Of a stretch of DNA of 64,000 bases, positions 1-10,994 are shown piece by piece. The notes beneath the pieces were generated by a model, which saw nothing but the letters and a program-made list of their open reading frames with translations, did not search any database and was not told the DNA's origin. The stretch lies in NCBI GenBank assembly GCA_050084985.1, contig JBITNC010000002.1, positions 20,150,001 to 20,214,000 on the forward strand, written 5' to 3'. This stretch comes from Nageia nagi (Eukaryota; Pinophyta). Position numbers and translations under genes: made by a program. Positions within the stretch are counted from its first letter, which is position 1. Every line of letters starts with the position of its first letter.

Positions 1-231
1 TATATTTTCACTTTTAGCCATATTTTGAAAAAAAAAATTAGCTAACACATAACTCAAGATATGTTAGTATCATTAGTGAAATAAGTCAAAAGACATAATG
101 AAGGAGATTATATGAAGGAGGTTATACCTTCTCTTGAGTTTACCTTATAATGAAGAGTAGGTTTAAAAATGAAGACTTCCAAGTTGAAGATGAGTTTCCA
201 AACCAAAGATGTGAAGAGGAGCCTTTAAGGA

Positions 232-246
232 GCTCTGATACCAATT
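232..246 (-). other. Primer-binding site of element J (tRNA-iMet type)
   Basis: The minus strand reads AATTGGTATCAGAGC directly after the LTR. This contains the TGGTATCAGAGC core complementary to the 3' end of plant initiator tRNA-Met, as used by most plant Copia elements. Confidence 0.85.
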
Positions 247-745
247 TGAAAGAAGTAACACTAACATACAACTTCCTAAACAACCAAGATCACATGAAAG
301 CTCACAAAACACATCTAACAAAGTCTTAAAGCAATCTCACAAAGATAACTCAAGATATAAGTGGTTCCTCCAACTAAGAGTACATCCACTAACTAGATTT
401 CATTTCATTCACAAATATGAATATCTTACAATTCTCCTAATCTCATCTCTTAAATGCTATCCTATAATATAACTTTACTCCACAAATTGATGTTTGATCT
501 AAAGAGGGAGCCTTCTATTTATAGATCAAAATTCCTCTTTGGATCATCGTTTTACCTAATGTACAAAAGCATGACATGCACATCTTTTTACCCAAGGGGC
601 ATGTTCATAACATGGAGTGTAGGATAAGTTACATTATCATATTCACTTAAATACTTAATGTATCAAATGATACCTTTAAGTATTAGTGAACTTATATTGA
701 AGATTATTACAAAACCTTTACAATAATGCATTATACATTCCAACA
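247..745 (-). repeat. 5' LTR of element J (499 bp)
   Basis: On the minus strand the LTR starts TGTTGGAATG at 745 and ends TTCTTTCA at 247. It is the same family as the LTRs of C (18614-19085, 26573-27049) and F (51131-51625). It contains a TATA-like CTATAAATAGA equivalent near 505-525 and the family's conserved central block around 560-640. The outer flank on the right is AT-rich DNA without a matching second LTR. Confidence 0.85.
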
Positions 746-1335
746 TTATCATCTCACATAAACCATGATCTATACCAATTTTATTGTGGATCTAACATAA
801 ATAATAGGTGACATCAATGAGATTTGTTATGATGAGAATCTCTCATCAAAAGATAACAATGATGGAGAGGGTGTGCCCCCATACCCTAAGGTAGATTATG
901 GAGGGATAAGTGAGACATGACATTTGGTGGTATGTCATACGACCTACCCTATTGTGCTTGATCAATTGGATGTTGCATAGAGTTGAAGGGGGGTAGGCAA
1001 CATGTCCATAATAATTCAAGAGTGATATGTGTAGTTAAGATGAAGAAGAATAATTACAAGATTTTATCAATATTAACTTTGATCCATAATAGCTTTAAGA
1101 ACATAAATAAAATTTTAGATCAAGATTCAACTACAAGGGGGAGAGCAAAGATTCAAATGCCTAATTATCAAACTTTTTGAAAACTAATTTAGTCAACTTA
1201 TTAACTTAAAATTTTTAAAACAATTAAAACATTTAAATAAATAATTAAACATCCTAAAATAACAATAAGAATGAATCAACATTAAGAAATTAATCCACAA
1301 CTCTTTTTTTATATTGAATTTTTATTTCATATTTA
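746..1335. other. AT-rich spacer, no gene seen
   Basis: This stretch contains only a 65-codon open frame (983-1180) with no recognisable motif and strongly AT-rich flanks. I see no LTR, RNA gene or conserved coding signal. Confidence 0.5.
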
Positions 1336-1496
1336 ATTGTTGTTATAGAATTTTTTTTTTATAAATAATGAGTGAAATATTTATTACATTTTTATTTAAT
1401 AATATTTTATATAAGGTATAAAGATATTTAAGATAAATACCTAAGAATGATAAATCTTAATATTTTGTAGATATATATTTAAGATATCTAAACTAA
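1336..1496 (+). repeat. Left arm of long inverted repeat
   Basis: Inverted partner of 2821-3015. Shared landmarks are TTGTTATAG at the outer end, ACATTTTTATTTA, AATATTTTATATAA, AAGATATTTAA and TTTTGTAGATATATATTTAA. The arm is about 160 bp against 195 bp on the right; the difference comes from small insertions. Confidence 0.7.
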
Positions 1497-1689
1497 CGAT
1501 AAATGATAAATATATTTTCTAACTTAAACATCTACCATCTAATTATAAAATAAAATTAATCATAATTTAAAAATAACAAAATTACATTTTTGAAAAACAA
1601 AATAAAAGTAAGAGATAATTTGAAACTTCAATATTACAATTCCAATAATTAATTATTTTATTACAAATCTATTTACCACTAATTGTTAC

Positions 1690-2460
1690 TTCATCCATTA
1701 ACAGATCTACAGGACAAAGTACATACGATCTCAAAAGCATTCAGATTAGTTTTGACCAATAGCGATCAGTCTACGGCAGGAAGCTACAGCAGAGATCTCT
1801 CAGATTGATAAAACTAGGAAAAAAACCAAAGGAAAACTGTCGATTCCAACTGTAATCTCAAAATATTGTGCACAATTCACAGTTTCACGGGATCTTTAAA
1901 TACATACACATTCCTAAATTGAAATTAATTTAGATAACAAAGCCCTAGCACATTAAAGATGAACTTTATTCTTAGCTGAAATGCAAGGAGAGGATGGAAA
2001 CGATCGCTTACCGGAATTCACAAACTCGATGGAACGAATTTCTTCAATTTAATCTGAGATTTCTCCTGCGATCTGGACTTGATCGAAGCTCCTCTGTTCA
2101 GCAATTCTACGAAATAGGTGAAGAAGCGTCGAATGACTACAATAATTTCCGGAAAGGCAAGATAAAACAGAATGTTGTTACCCTCAATTCAGTGGACAAA
2201 TAACCATTCCGCCCGCCGCGGGAGCATATATGCTCTCTTTCATGCACATCAACTGTTCAACGGAAAATGTTATGCGATGGGAAAGGGCGAGCCACATGTA
2301 CAACATTGGACTTTCAAATAATAAAGACTACCTGTGCGATGGTACCGTAACGGTGAAGATTGTAAGCGTTTTACCTTTAGGTGTCGTTCGAGATTGCTCG
2401 ACTTTCGAAAAGTGTTGTCATATCCTACTGGTCAATTGACTAGCTATCATTATGTCAAAA
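1690..2460 (-). pseudogene. Host-gene-like promoter, first exon and start of an intron (fragment)
   Basis: This island has clearly higher GC than its surroundings. Read on the minus strand it has a TATA-like GCATATATGC near 2224-2233, then about 190 bp with no long frame starting at ATG, then a strong splice donor CCG|GTAAGCGATCG with the GT at 2011-2010. After that come T-rich intron-like sequences with acceptor-like TTTCAG. This is how a plant 5' untranslated exon and first intron look. The open frames on the plus strand (1994-2203, 2230-2439) have no recognisable domain and are more likely shadows. The gene cannot be named, and no coding exon is visible, so this is probably a captured or stranded fragment. 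Confidence 0.45.
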
Positions 2461-2820
2461 AAAAAGCATATGCTCATACTGATAGGAGACCATAGGTAAT
2501 TTGAATTTTTGTTAGATAAGCGAAGATGATTAGTTGTGTTGAATGGTAAATGTTTCTAGTAATGAGATGTAAAATTAGGTTAAATAAGGAGATCCATTAG
2601 AAGTAATGAATCATGGGAAATTTATATTTTTTTAAAATTGATAGGAATATAATTATATTTTTTATATATATGTTATGATAAAAAGAGTAAAAAGGTAATG
2701 GGACAAAAAGTTTGCAGTAGGTTATTACATAATATATATGTTTTGTACTTGGAGTGGAACATGAGATATAGGTCGCAACAAGGTCAACACATGATCAACT
2801 CAACAAACAATCGAGACATA

Positions 2821-3015
2821 TTAGTTTAGATATTTTAAATATATATCTACAAAATATTAAAAGTATTATTATGGAGGTATTTATTTTAAATATCTTTATA
2901 TTTTATATAAAATATTATTAACTATAAATATAACAAAAATTATAAATAAAAATGTGATAAACATCTCATATATTATTTATAAAAAAATACTGAATAAATA
3001 TCTATAACAATAATT
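2821..3015 (-). repeat. Right arm of long inverted repeat
   Basis: The reverse complement aligns with 1336-1496 along its whole length, with insertions near the middle and the outer end. Outside the arm the sequence changes to unrelated GC-richer DNA (GTCGAGAGGTC), which helps to place the edge. Confidence 0.7.
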
Positions 3016-3813
3016 ATGTCGAGAGGTCTATCTACAGCTCCACCATGGGGAGTGGAGTGGAGAGCAAAATGTCGCATGTGAGTTTGTTCGTTAAATAATT
3101 GGTGAAAAAATTTAAAAAAAATCAAATTACAAAGTTGATGTAAGAAAATAATAAAAAAAATTACAAAGTTGATTTAAATATAAACCTACACATCTTTTCA
3201 AAAAAATTGTATAAATATATGCAAAAATATAAAACATTTATGCAAATTCATTAGGAAAAGCAAATACCAAAGAGAAGAAGAGTGAATTGGCCATCTCGCT
3301 ATCTACTATTATATTTATTATCTTTAATATTATGCTAAATTTTAAAAAAACTCTGTAAAATTTTAGATTATTTTATATTAGAGATCACAATTTTACTATA
3401 AAATTTCGTTGTAAATAATTTCTGACTACAGATTAAATATATTTTAGGTTACAGATTACAATTTAAATATATTTTAGATTATTTTAAATTACATATTTTT
3501 GTTGTAAATAATTTTGATATAAAAATTTCTGACTCTCAAATTTAGATTACAAATTAAATATATTTTAAACTCCCTTATGCTAATGTGATTAATATTGAAA
3601 TTTAAAATATATGTTGGGCATCTATTTCTTTCAACAAAACATCTCTTCTACAAGTACATGAAAGAATGATAAAATGCTTAGAGATATAAATTCTTACCTT
3701 TTGATATCTCTTGACATTTTTTGATATATAAAGGGTTATATCAATGCTAGTTAAATATGAAATAAAAATTAAATATTAAAAAAAGTTACAGATTAATTTT
3801 TTAATATCGATTC

Positions 3814-3858
<45 letters not shown>

Positions 3859-3924
3859 ATGTTTAGTCATTTATTTAAATATTTTAATTATTTCAATTAT
3901 ACTTTTTTAAGATAATAAGTTGGC
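3016..3924. repeat. AT-rich DNA with short repeated blocks and a (TA)n tract
   Basis: From about 3415 to 3575 a block around GATTAAATATATTTTA recurs three to four times with spacers (GGTTACAGATT, TTTCTGACT). At 3816-3850 there is a TA dinucleotide tract. I see no gene. Confidence 0.6.
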
Positions 3925-4176
3925 ATCCAAAGGTATGAGAGGAGTTGGAGAGGAATGGGAAGATAAAACTCTTAAGTTGAAAAAGTGAGGTCTCAAGTTC
4001 AAAACTCTCCCCCCTCACATCATGTGGATATGCTAAAGTCCAACCAATGGGTGATCATGCTGGCATGGATGGGGCTAGGTGTGACTCTTGGATGACTTTA
4101 ATGGAAGAGAACCTCCCAAACATGAAATCTAATTCCAAGAAATTTTCTCGCAAGGGTGGTTTCATAAAAAAAAAAA
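3925..4176 (+). mobile_element. tRNA-derived SINE with poly-A tail
   Basis: The 252-bp unit is flanked by a perfect 16-bp direct repeat, AAGATAATAAGTTGGC, at 3909-3924 and 4177-4192. It ends in a run of 13 A before the right repeat. Its first 100 bp contain GGTCTCAAGTTCAAAACTC, which resembles a polymerase III B box (GGTTCRANNCC) as found in plant tRNA-derived SINEs. An A box is not clear. There is no open reading frame. The perfect target duplication implies a fairly recent insertion. A short LINE 3' fragment is the main alternative, but the B-box-like site favours a SINE. Confidence 0.75.
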
Positions 4177-4192
4177 AAGATAATAAGTTGGC

Positions 4193-6639
4193 CTAGTCCT
4201 TGCCCCCCCACTCCCCCCCAATCTACCATTGTAGAACATCTCTTGGTGTAAATATCAAATTTTTAGTGGTTCATAATGTAAAACTATAAAGTTGTTGTAA
4301 AGGATCATCCTTCAATTATATTGAGATAAATAATTTAAAGGTTTTTAATAAAAATATGTTTAACTCCATCCCATCATTTGTTTAAAGATATGAGAATTCA
4401 AATCTCATCACCCTTTAAGAACTCACCATTATATACATGCAAAAATAACACCATGTCTCTTAATGAGCTTTCAAACCTTAAAAATCATAAAATAACCTTA
4501 AAAGAGCATTTCATATCTCAAAATCCCATAAAAGTTTGATAAATTCATTCAAATTCAAAAATCTAATTCATTTGAATGTTATAACATGCAAAGTCCCTAC
4601 CAAATTTTTGAATTTTGAGGATATTCTAGATGATAATCTCATTATGAGAAATGGTTAAAGGATCATCAACTCAAACATATTTCGAGAGGTTTCATATGTT
4701 GGAGGAATCCCAAATCGCTCATATACTTCTTATTCAAGTTCAAATTAGTATCATAAGTAATTTTACTTGCCATAATTAGTTGACTTTTAGGCATATAACT
4801 CCTTCGTTGATAATCAAAACCCCTTCAAATAATATATCAAAGCAACTAACATAAAATAAGAAATTTGATTATACAATTTTCTTTCTTCCAAAAATGAGTG
4901 TCAAGCTAGAATTAAAAAAAATTAAGTTCTTGAAGTTGATGTATAAATAACCCTTTTGAAAGATTAAAGAAAAACATTATATCAAGCATTGAAATTAGAT
5001 AGTATATGAGCTTTATTATTGTAATTCGTTGACACACTCTATTACTTCATGATAATGATAACATCATGATGGTGTGACTTATTATTTTAGATCATTTTTA
5101 TTTTAATATAATTCATTCGCATGCATTCTATTTTATTTGCATGAATTATGATATAAACAACATGTATAAAAATTAGATTTGTATCTATATCAAAATTTCT
5201 TTTTATAGCCAATTCATAACTTCATCATCGCTTGTTCCTACAAATCATGCTCAAATCTTATTTTGAATATGCAAATCATAACATCATTTGTTCATGCTTA
5301 TTAAGGAAAATCAAATCAAGTAAGGCCTTCCCTTGATCTCTTAGCATAATCATAGTTGTTAATTATAGTCATTAGCCATTTTTTATGCAACTATATCACA
5401 ATTGTATTTTCCTTAATAAGATTTAGAGGCTAAATCTCCAAGAAAGGTATTCTTTTGAATCAAGATAAGCCTCTAATCAAAAGGTACTATTGATACTATA
5501 CATAAATACAAATATTAATTATAGTAAGAAATAATATTATTTAACTACAAAATGAAAATAAAAATTACTAAGGAGAGATGTGGTAATACAAGTGCAATAT
5601 GACAATTAGGGCACATAAGAAACCTAGGGTAAGAGATAACAAATAAATATAACACACTTGGATCTAGCATGTACTAATATAAAATATGAAATGAGATACT
5701 TGTGCATATGTTATTAGAAAATCTAACCCTTTGAAAACACCTCTAATGCTTTCCAAAAGTATGCCTAAAACTTTAAAGGTTTTGGGGAGATTGACATATT
5801 TCTTATATTTTTTAGGGGTTAGGATCAATCTCAATGATGATTAATCTCCTCGTATATAGATGGATAAAAATAAATTAAATTAATAATTCACCTTATGTTT
5901 ATGAATTATCAATTAATAACAATCTAGCACCAATAGATAAGATACTCTTCAATGAGTGATGGACTAGGTCAAATCCCAACCTCTCAATGAATTTCATATT
6001 TGGTACCTCTATAATGCTATCACGAGCCACCTTCTGAATTTGGAGACTGTAATATGCAAGAAGTATTCCATGGACATAGTTCACTCTGATAAACTATTTT
6101 GATGTCATGCACTCAAAAAACACACTCCATTAACATTATGGATCCGATATAATTATAACGAATAATGAAATATAATATGATAATGCAAATGAGAATCAAG
6201 AGTGATCCTTTTTTAGAGCAAGATGAAGTGTAAATTTGAGCACAATTCAAAGGAATAAGAATTTGAGCATGTAACTAATAATTGAATGGAACAAATTCAA
6301 AGTATAATATGGAGAGTAACTCTATGTGAATTGAATGCAAATAAAGGAAAAGGGATGCAAATTTAGAGGTCAGATTTGATAAAAAAACCTGAGCAAAACC
6401 AATGGAGGGTTAATTGATGGCCAACTACTATTGATAATACCTTAACCATAGATCTTGGATATTAATACTTTTAAATGGATGTGGGTAAAATATTATCTCG
6501 AGAAATCATCTACAAAATTTGGGGAAAATGCCCTAGTCAAGATGCCATCAAAAATTTTTAGCGTAAGGAGTGTGAAGAGGTTTTATAAATAAGACAAAAA
6601 TATCTCTTTGGATGATGTGGCATCTTCATTAGACCTTTA
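4193..6639. other. Unassigned AT-rich region
   Basis: I recognise no gene, LTR pair or RNA. There are C-homopolymer runs at about 4203-4220. The 61-codon minus frame at 5899-6084 has no known motif. The sequence is probably very old transposon remains. Confidence 0.4.
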
Positions 6640-7233
6640 TGAAGATTATAATCCAAAATATATAAGAATGAAGAAGAATATTGAATACAAACAAGAACAA
6701 AGTAGAGTGCAAAACTATGTTAATAAACAAAGTAGAGCATAGCAATTTCGAGAGGCAAAATTAAGGCCTTCCACTAATCATAACCATGTAAAATTTATGC
6801 AGCTTAGATCTTAATAAGGTCTATAAAATATCTAAAAACCAACAAAAAAGGAGTGGTATATCAAAATATACAACCTCTCAAAGTAGGCTACTCAATACTT
6901 TTCCAGAAACTAAATTGCACACAATATATTAGCACAACTTATTTTTGGTTTTCCACTATTGCATTTAGCTTGGAATTTGACTACAATGTATGAAAACACT
7001 AATAAAATATCTTAGTAACCCTAAAAATAAGATTCTAAAGTTGTTACATGAACAATAGCAATCTACAATTGTTACAAAATTGAATTATTTACATGAAGAA
7101 TAACAATCTACAATTGTTACAAAATTGAATTATTCCTACACTTACAAATTGAAATATTCTACAATTACATAAGAGTGATTGTTACATTTTTGTTAACTTA
7201 GAAATGCAATATGGTTAGCATCATAGTTTAACA
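6640..7233 (-). repeat. 3' LTR of element G
   Basis: Aligns with 10995-11532 over most of its length. Shared landmarks are GAGAGGCAAAATTAAG, CTCTCAAAGTAGGC and GTTACATGAAGAATAACAATC. The unit GTTACATGAA(G/C)AATA(A/G)CAATCTACAA is locally duplicated near 7040-7115. The many differences imply an old insertion. Confidence 0.75.
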
Positions 7234-7396
7234 TTCTCCTCCTTGATGCTGATTGGACTTGGGGAATGAGCTATGAAGCATCACAAATTGATGGAATAAT
7301 ATTCTTTTACACCTCTTCCAATTTTGTAACAAAAAACTAAAAATTGAAAAGTCTTTTGGCACCCACCACACTTCCACTCTTCATGTGGGTTGTCCT

Positions 7397-7936
7397 TCAT
7401 GTTTTATTTCTCTTGCGAATAAAAAATGTGTTCCTTTTGATGATTAAAAAAACATCCTCTCTTAACTCCTCAATCTTGTCAATGGTTCTCAATAACCATT
7501 TCATTATATGGTCATCACTCACATCACCAACATTGATCCATACTCTATATGAGTATTCACTAAATTGAACCATCTCGTGTAAATGATTATACCACACAAA
7601 AATTTCACAAACTTGTACATAAATTATACAAACTATAGTAGCCATGAAATAAATCACCATTGCAACTAGCAAATATGCCTCCTCCAACAAAAAGTTTCTC
7701 TTCAACATACAATGTACAACCATGAAATGACTATCCTCCACACAATTCATAGCCAAGAAATGACTTTCCACCACTCTAACATAAAACTCAACCATGAAAT
7801 GATTGTCCACAAATGCAATTAGTAAATAATCCTTCAACAAAAAATTACCAATTACTTTGCACTCTTCCTCATAACATAAGTCTTCAAGATGTAAATGTTT
7901 TTCAAACAAGCACTCCACAATTGCCTTATCTTCCAA
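7397..7936 (-). CDS. Uncharacterised 179-codon open frame inside element G
   Basis: This is the longest undisturbed frame in the left third of the window. It has no domain I recognise. The middle contains three or four degenerate repeats of about 16 residues around the pattern (D/E)(S/N)HFM (DNHFMVEF, ESHFLAMN, DSHFMVVH), and the N-terminal part has FLLKDYLLIAF and FLLEEAYLLVAM, which look like copies of one unit. It lies on the same strand as the gag fragment of G, so it may be part of the element's variable internal coding region. Alternatively the frame may be open by chance in repeated DNA. No function is proposed. Confidence 0.3.
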   Translation of the reverse strand: MEDKAIVECLFEKHLHLEDLCYEEECKVIGNFLLKDYLLIAFVDNHFMVEFYVRVVESHFLAMNCVEDSHFMVVHCMLKRNFLLEEAYLLVAMVIYFMATIVCIIYVQVCEIFVWYNHLHEMVQFSEYSYRVWINVGDVSDDHIMKWLLRTIDKIEELREDVFLIIKRNTFFIRKRNKT

Positions 7937-8402
7937 AAAGACTTCAACATAACCTTATCATGCAAGCCAAAAATCCTTTATGGAACACATGACAATATTA
8001 GATTCTTACAAACTTGAAGAAAAACAAAGAGCAAAGTTGCAATTTTCTATACCATGCTTTGTTTGATGAATGAAGATGTCATTGTTGCTTAGTTGCACCT
8101 CCTTATTAAGAAAATAGTGCAATAATGTTACATCCTTCATTAAAAACTTACTCATCATATTAGCCTTAAAAATTGTCCATCAATTTGAAACACCTACTCA
8201 CATAACTTATATATAAATAACTTAGCAAAATATCATCACCTTCTCTCTTGAAGTATGGATTAGAGTCCCATTTACTTCTCATGAAGCCATACTAATGCAA
8301 ATATCTACTTGTTGTTACTTCATAAGAAATAATTTTTTTATCCACATCAAGAATCCTCAATGGTTCCTCTTCCCATAAATAATCATCAACCATTGCCTAT
8401 AC

Positions 8403-9647
8403 CACTACTACAATATAGCGATTTTACATCATACCATACATCAGATAATTGTATTTTGATGCCATGACACAAGATGCATTACCGTTTGGTATGTCTATGT
8501 CAATCTATATCCAACTAATTTTTTTAATGTATTGATTGATTCATGGATTGATGTATTGGTTGACGTATGGATTAACGTATTGATTGCATCAAACAATACA
8601 TCAAGTTAAAAAAAATAATAGAAAAAGGTACAAATCATACACACAAATCATGACATGATCCGCTATTAATTGTTGATGTATTCCATTGATTGAAGTTCAA
8701 TTTTGAATGGTGGGTTTGATACCATTGATGATTGAATGAAGGAGCTTACCCTCTATAAGGGCATTTTTGGCGATGCAAGTCTATAGGAGCTAAAGACATG
8801 TTGAAGAACATAGAGAGTAGTGTGTATCTGAATTTTGTAGTAAGCAAAATGTACATTACATGCTTTAGCTACCCATATCGATAGAGTTGTGTGAGAGTGA
8901 TATTCATATCAATGTGGAGATTATCATTTTGGTGGGTAACTAATGAGATTATATGATTTTCAATGCAAGTTTGCAGTAAATACATGTCTTTCCTTGATAA
9001 CATTGACACTATTTCACCAAATACAACAAACAATAATAGTAGTCCAACCAAATCAATTCACCTTTCCCTTTTTGTAACTAGGTTTATACATACATCAAAG
9101 ACTCTTTGAAAGTGGATTTATGTAATATGTTATTGTTGTGAGTGCCTTGATAGACATGTATGCAACATGTGGAAGCATAGAGAAGGCATGTGAATTGTTT
9201 GACAAGATGCATGATGCAAACAAGACACCTTCCCATGGAATATGATAATTTCAAGTTACCAAAGACATAGCTTTCATCGAAAAGCATTAACATTATTTTT
9301 CCAAATGCAAAAAATAACAACAATAGTTTAACTAGATCAATCCACCTTTCCCTTGCATCCTCAAAGCATAAACTTAATTATTTTGACGCTATAAATAAAT
9401 GACAATTTATACGTCTAGTATAATGCTAATATACATTTTATGAATACCAAAATATTTATAAAGTCAATTATTTTATGCTCAGAATGTTGATACATGATTA
9501 TATACATTATAATTGATGTGAAAAATGATGTTTTGTTTGACAATACCCATAGTGTCAATTTATACATCATAATTTCTATGATTTTTTAAAAAATAATAAT
9601 GTATATTAATGCATGATATGATGTAAAACTGGTTAAGTGTAGTAGTG
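8403..9647 (+). mobile_element. Non-autonomous CACTA transposon with PPR gene fragment
   Basis: The 1,245-bp unit starts CACTACTACAA and ends TAGTAGTG, with terminal inverted repeats of about 39 bp that share CACTACTAC and TTTTACATCATA. It is flanked by the 3-bp direct repeat TAC (8400-8402 and 9648-9650). CACTA termini and a 3-bp target duplication define the CACTA (En/Spm) superfamily. It has no transposase. The interior carries PPR-derived sequence (about 8980-9360) and degenerate TGATGTATTG motifs near 8520-8590 that may be subterminal repeats. It sits inside element G, so it is younger than G. Confidence 0.85.
8980..9360 (+). pseudogene. PPR-protein gene fragment carried by the CACTA element
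   Basis: In shifting plus-strand frames this reads as plant PPR sequence. Near 8999-9060 there is a segment like LTLFHQIQQ ending in QPNQFTFPF. At about 9137-9220 it reads ALIDMYATCGSIEKACELF followed by DKMHDANKT, a near-perfect PLS-class motif. At about 9235-9310 it reads WNMIISSYQRHSFHRKALTLF, then QMQ. The order matches adjacent PPR repeats in an organellar RNA-binding protein. Several frameshifts and stops break it, so it cannot make a PPR protein. The source gene is presumably elsewhere in the genome. Confidence 0.85.
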
Positions 9648-9959
9648 TACAAGACATTCCTTTTTCTCCTAAAAATATCAAATGTTGCCTATATAAGACA
9701 ATCCTCATCATTTTATGCCTTTCCACACAAAGGAGTTTCCAACATTGCCTTTACAAGATAATTTTCAGTCTCTATTTTTGCAACAAAAAAATATTCAATA
9801 GCTACCTCTCTAATGAGATAATCTTTACTATTTTCCTCTAAATATAAAAAAGTTCTCACTCTTTAATATCTTCATTAATCATAGAATCAAACATAAAGCT
9901 AATAAATTTTACCTCTTCATCATTCAAAATATCCCATCTTGGTTCATCCATTATTTTCT

Positions 9960-10247
9960 CTACAAATATTCTAATTTTGCAAAGCATCCACCCACTCCAT
10001 GTGACTGGTCTATAATCAAACAATCCAAATCTACCTTTTTAAGATAATCATCTTCCATGTTAATTGAATGATCTTCACTCCAACACTCATCCATGAGCAT
10101 TTCTTCTTCATCATATTCAATATTCTCCTCCTTTAGATTAGCTTCAACTATTGCATTCTTCCCTTGTAGAGGAACTTCAACTAAGATTGCAATATCATAT
10201 ACAATTTCTTGATTTTCCTTTTTAATATGAAAAAGCATCACCAACAT
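9960..10247 (-). CDS. Uncharacterised acidic 95-codon open frame in element G
   Basis: On the same strand as the gag fragment and downstream of it. It is rich in Glu and Asp (for example ENIEYDEEEMLMDE) and has no recognised domain. It could be the C-terminal or variable part of the G polyprotein after frameshifts. Support is weak. Confidence 0.25.
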   Translation of the reverse strand: MLVMLFHIKKENQEIVYDIAILVEVPLQGKNAIVEANLKEENIEYDEEEMLMDECWSEDHSINMEDDYLKKVDLDCLIIDQSHGVGGCFAKLEYL

Positions 10248-10528
10248 TCTCTTCCATCAGAATAATTTCAATATTTGCATTTTATTATGCCTAATCCATG
10301 AGACACTCTTCTTTAGCACTACCTCTATCAGTTGCAAATCCTCTTTTTACTCCTCTTCCTATAAAAGAATACAGGCCTCTTCTTTTCTCCTCAATAAAAT
10401 AGTCTGCTTCAACAAGAAATTGGTCTCAATCTCTTTAAGACTACATTCATGCATGTCACTCCAATTGGATGCATGTATTCTAATATAATCTCACAAGACT
10501 CCTTTGGTAAACTGCATATAGGCTTACT

Positions 10529-10882
10529 CTACCAAGACTCATGCAACTTGTCTTCCTTAACTTGGTCACTCTTTTGGTAATTCTCCTTTAATATTTTCCA
10601 TACATCAACAATTATTATACATCCTACTATAATAGGAAAAATACTATTTTCCACGGTAAGACAAAGCTCCAAAAGATCTAAGCAATTTTCATGTTGAGCT
10701 TCCTTTTGTGCATGTCCTTCTTCTGCTACAACTTTTCTCCAATTCATTGGTTCTATGTAACCCTATTTAACAATCTCCCAAATACCTTTACCTATCAACA
10801 AGAGATTCATCTTAATGCTCCAAAAAACATAATCATCTCCATCAAATTTAGGGATTGGCAAAGAGTTAATGTTGTTGGCCAT
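10529..10882 (-). pseudogene. Copia gag N-terminal fragment (DUF4219/UBN2 type), element G
   Basis: An ATG at 10882 starts MANNINSLPIPKFDGDDY, followed by FWSIKMNLLL and IWEIVK. This is the classic start of plant Copia gag proteins (P-K-F-D/N-G-x-N/D-Y-x-x-W). Later it reads LLELCLTVENSIFPIIVGC and VWKILKENYQKSDQVKEDKL, which matches the UBN2 core. One TAG interrupts the frame after VK, before GYIEP, and the frame ends at 10529. Gag forms the particle shell that packages element RNA. The start lies about 110 bp inside the 5' LTR, as expected. Confidence 0.8.
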
Positions 10883-10994
10883 TACACCCAACAAACAAAG
10901 ACATTGTAAAAATCCTTATGAAATAACTTAAAAAAGTATTAGTAAGACCACAAGTGACTATAACTCTCCAACATACAAGGATTTGATATTAAAA

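Larger units (their letters stand above)
1..745 (-). mobile_element. 5' end of Copia-type LTR element J (runs off left edge)
   Basis: Read on the minus strand, an LTR (745 down to 247) is followed by an initiator-Met-type primer-binding site and then by leader sequence that continues past base 1. The leader matches the start of the leaders of elements C and F, including the conserved AAG|GTATAA splice-donor-like site, whose GT lies at 127-126. No coding sequence of J lies inside the window. Because the primer site and leader are present, this is the 5' end of an element and not a solo LTR. Confidence 0.85.
1336..3015. mobile_element. Putative terminal-inverted-repeat element with captured sequence (Pack-MULE-like)
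   Basis: Two long arms, 1336-1496 and 2821-3015, are inverted copies of one another with indels. Both read inward to ATTTTGTAGATATATATTTAA and end at CTAAACTAA. They flank a GC-richer core (about 1690-2460) that resembles a host-gene 5' end. Long AT-rich inverted repeats around captured gene sequence are typical of Mutator-like Pack-MULEs. I could not identify a 9-11 bp target duplication, and no transposase is present, so the superfamily is inferred. Confidence 0.5.
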
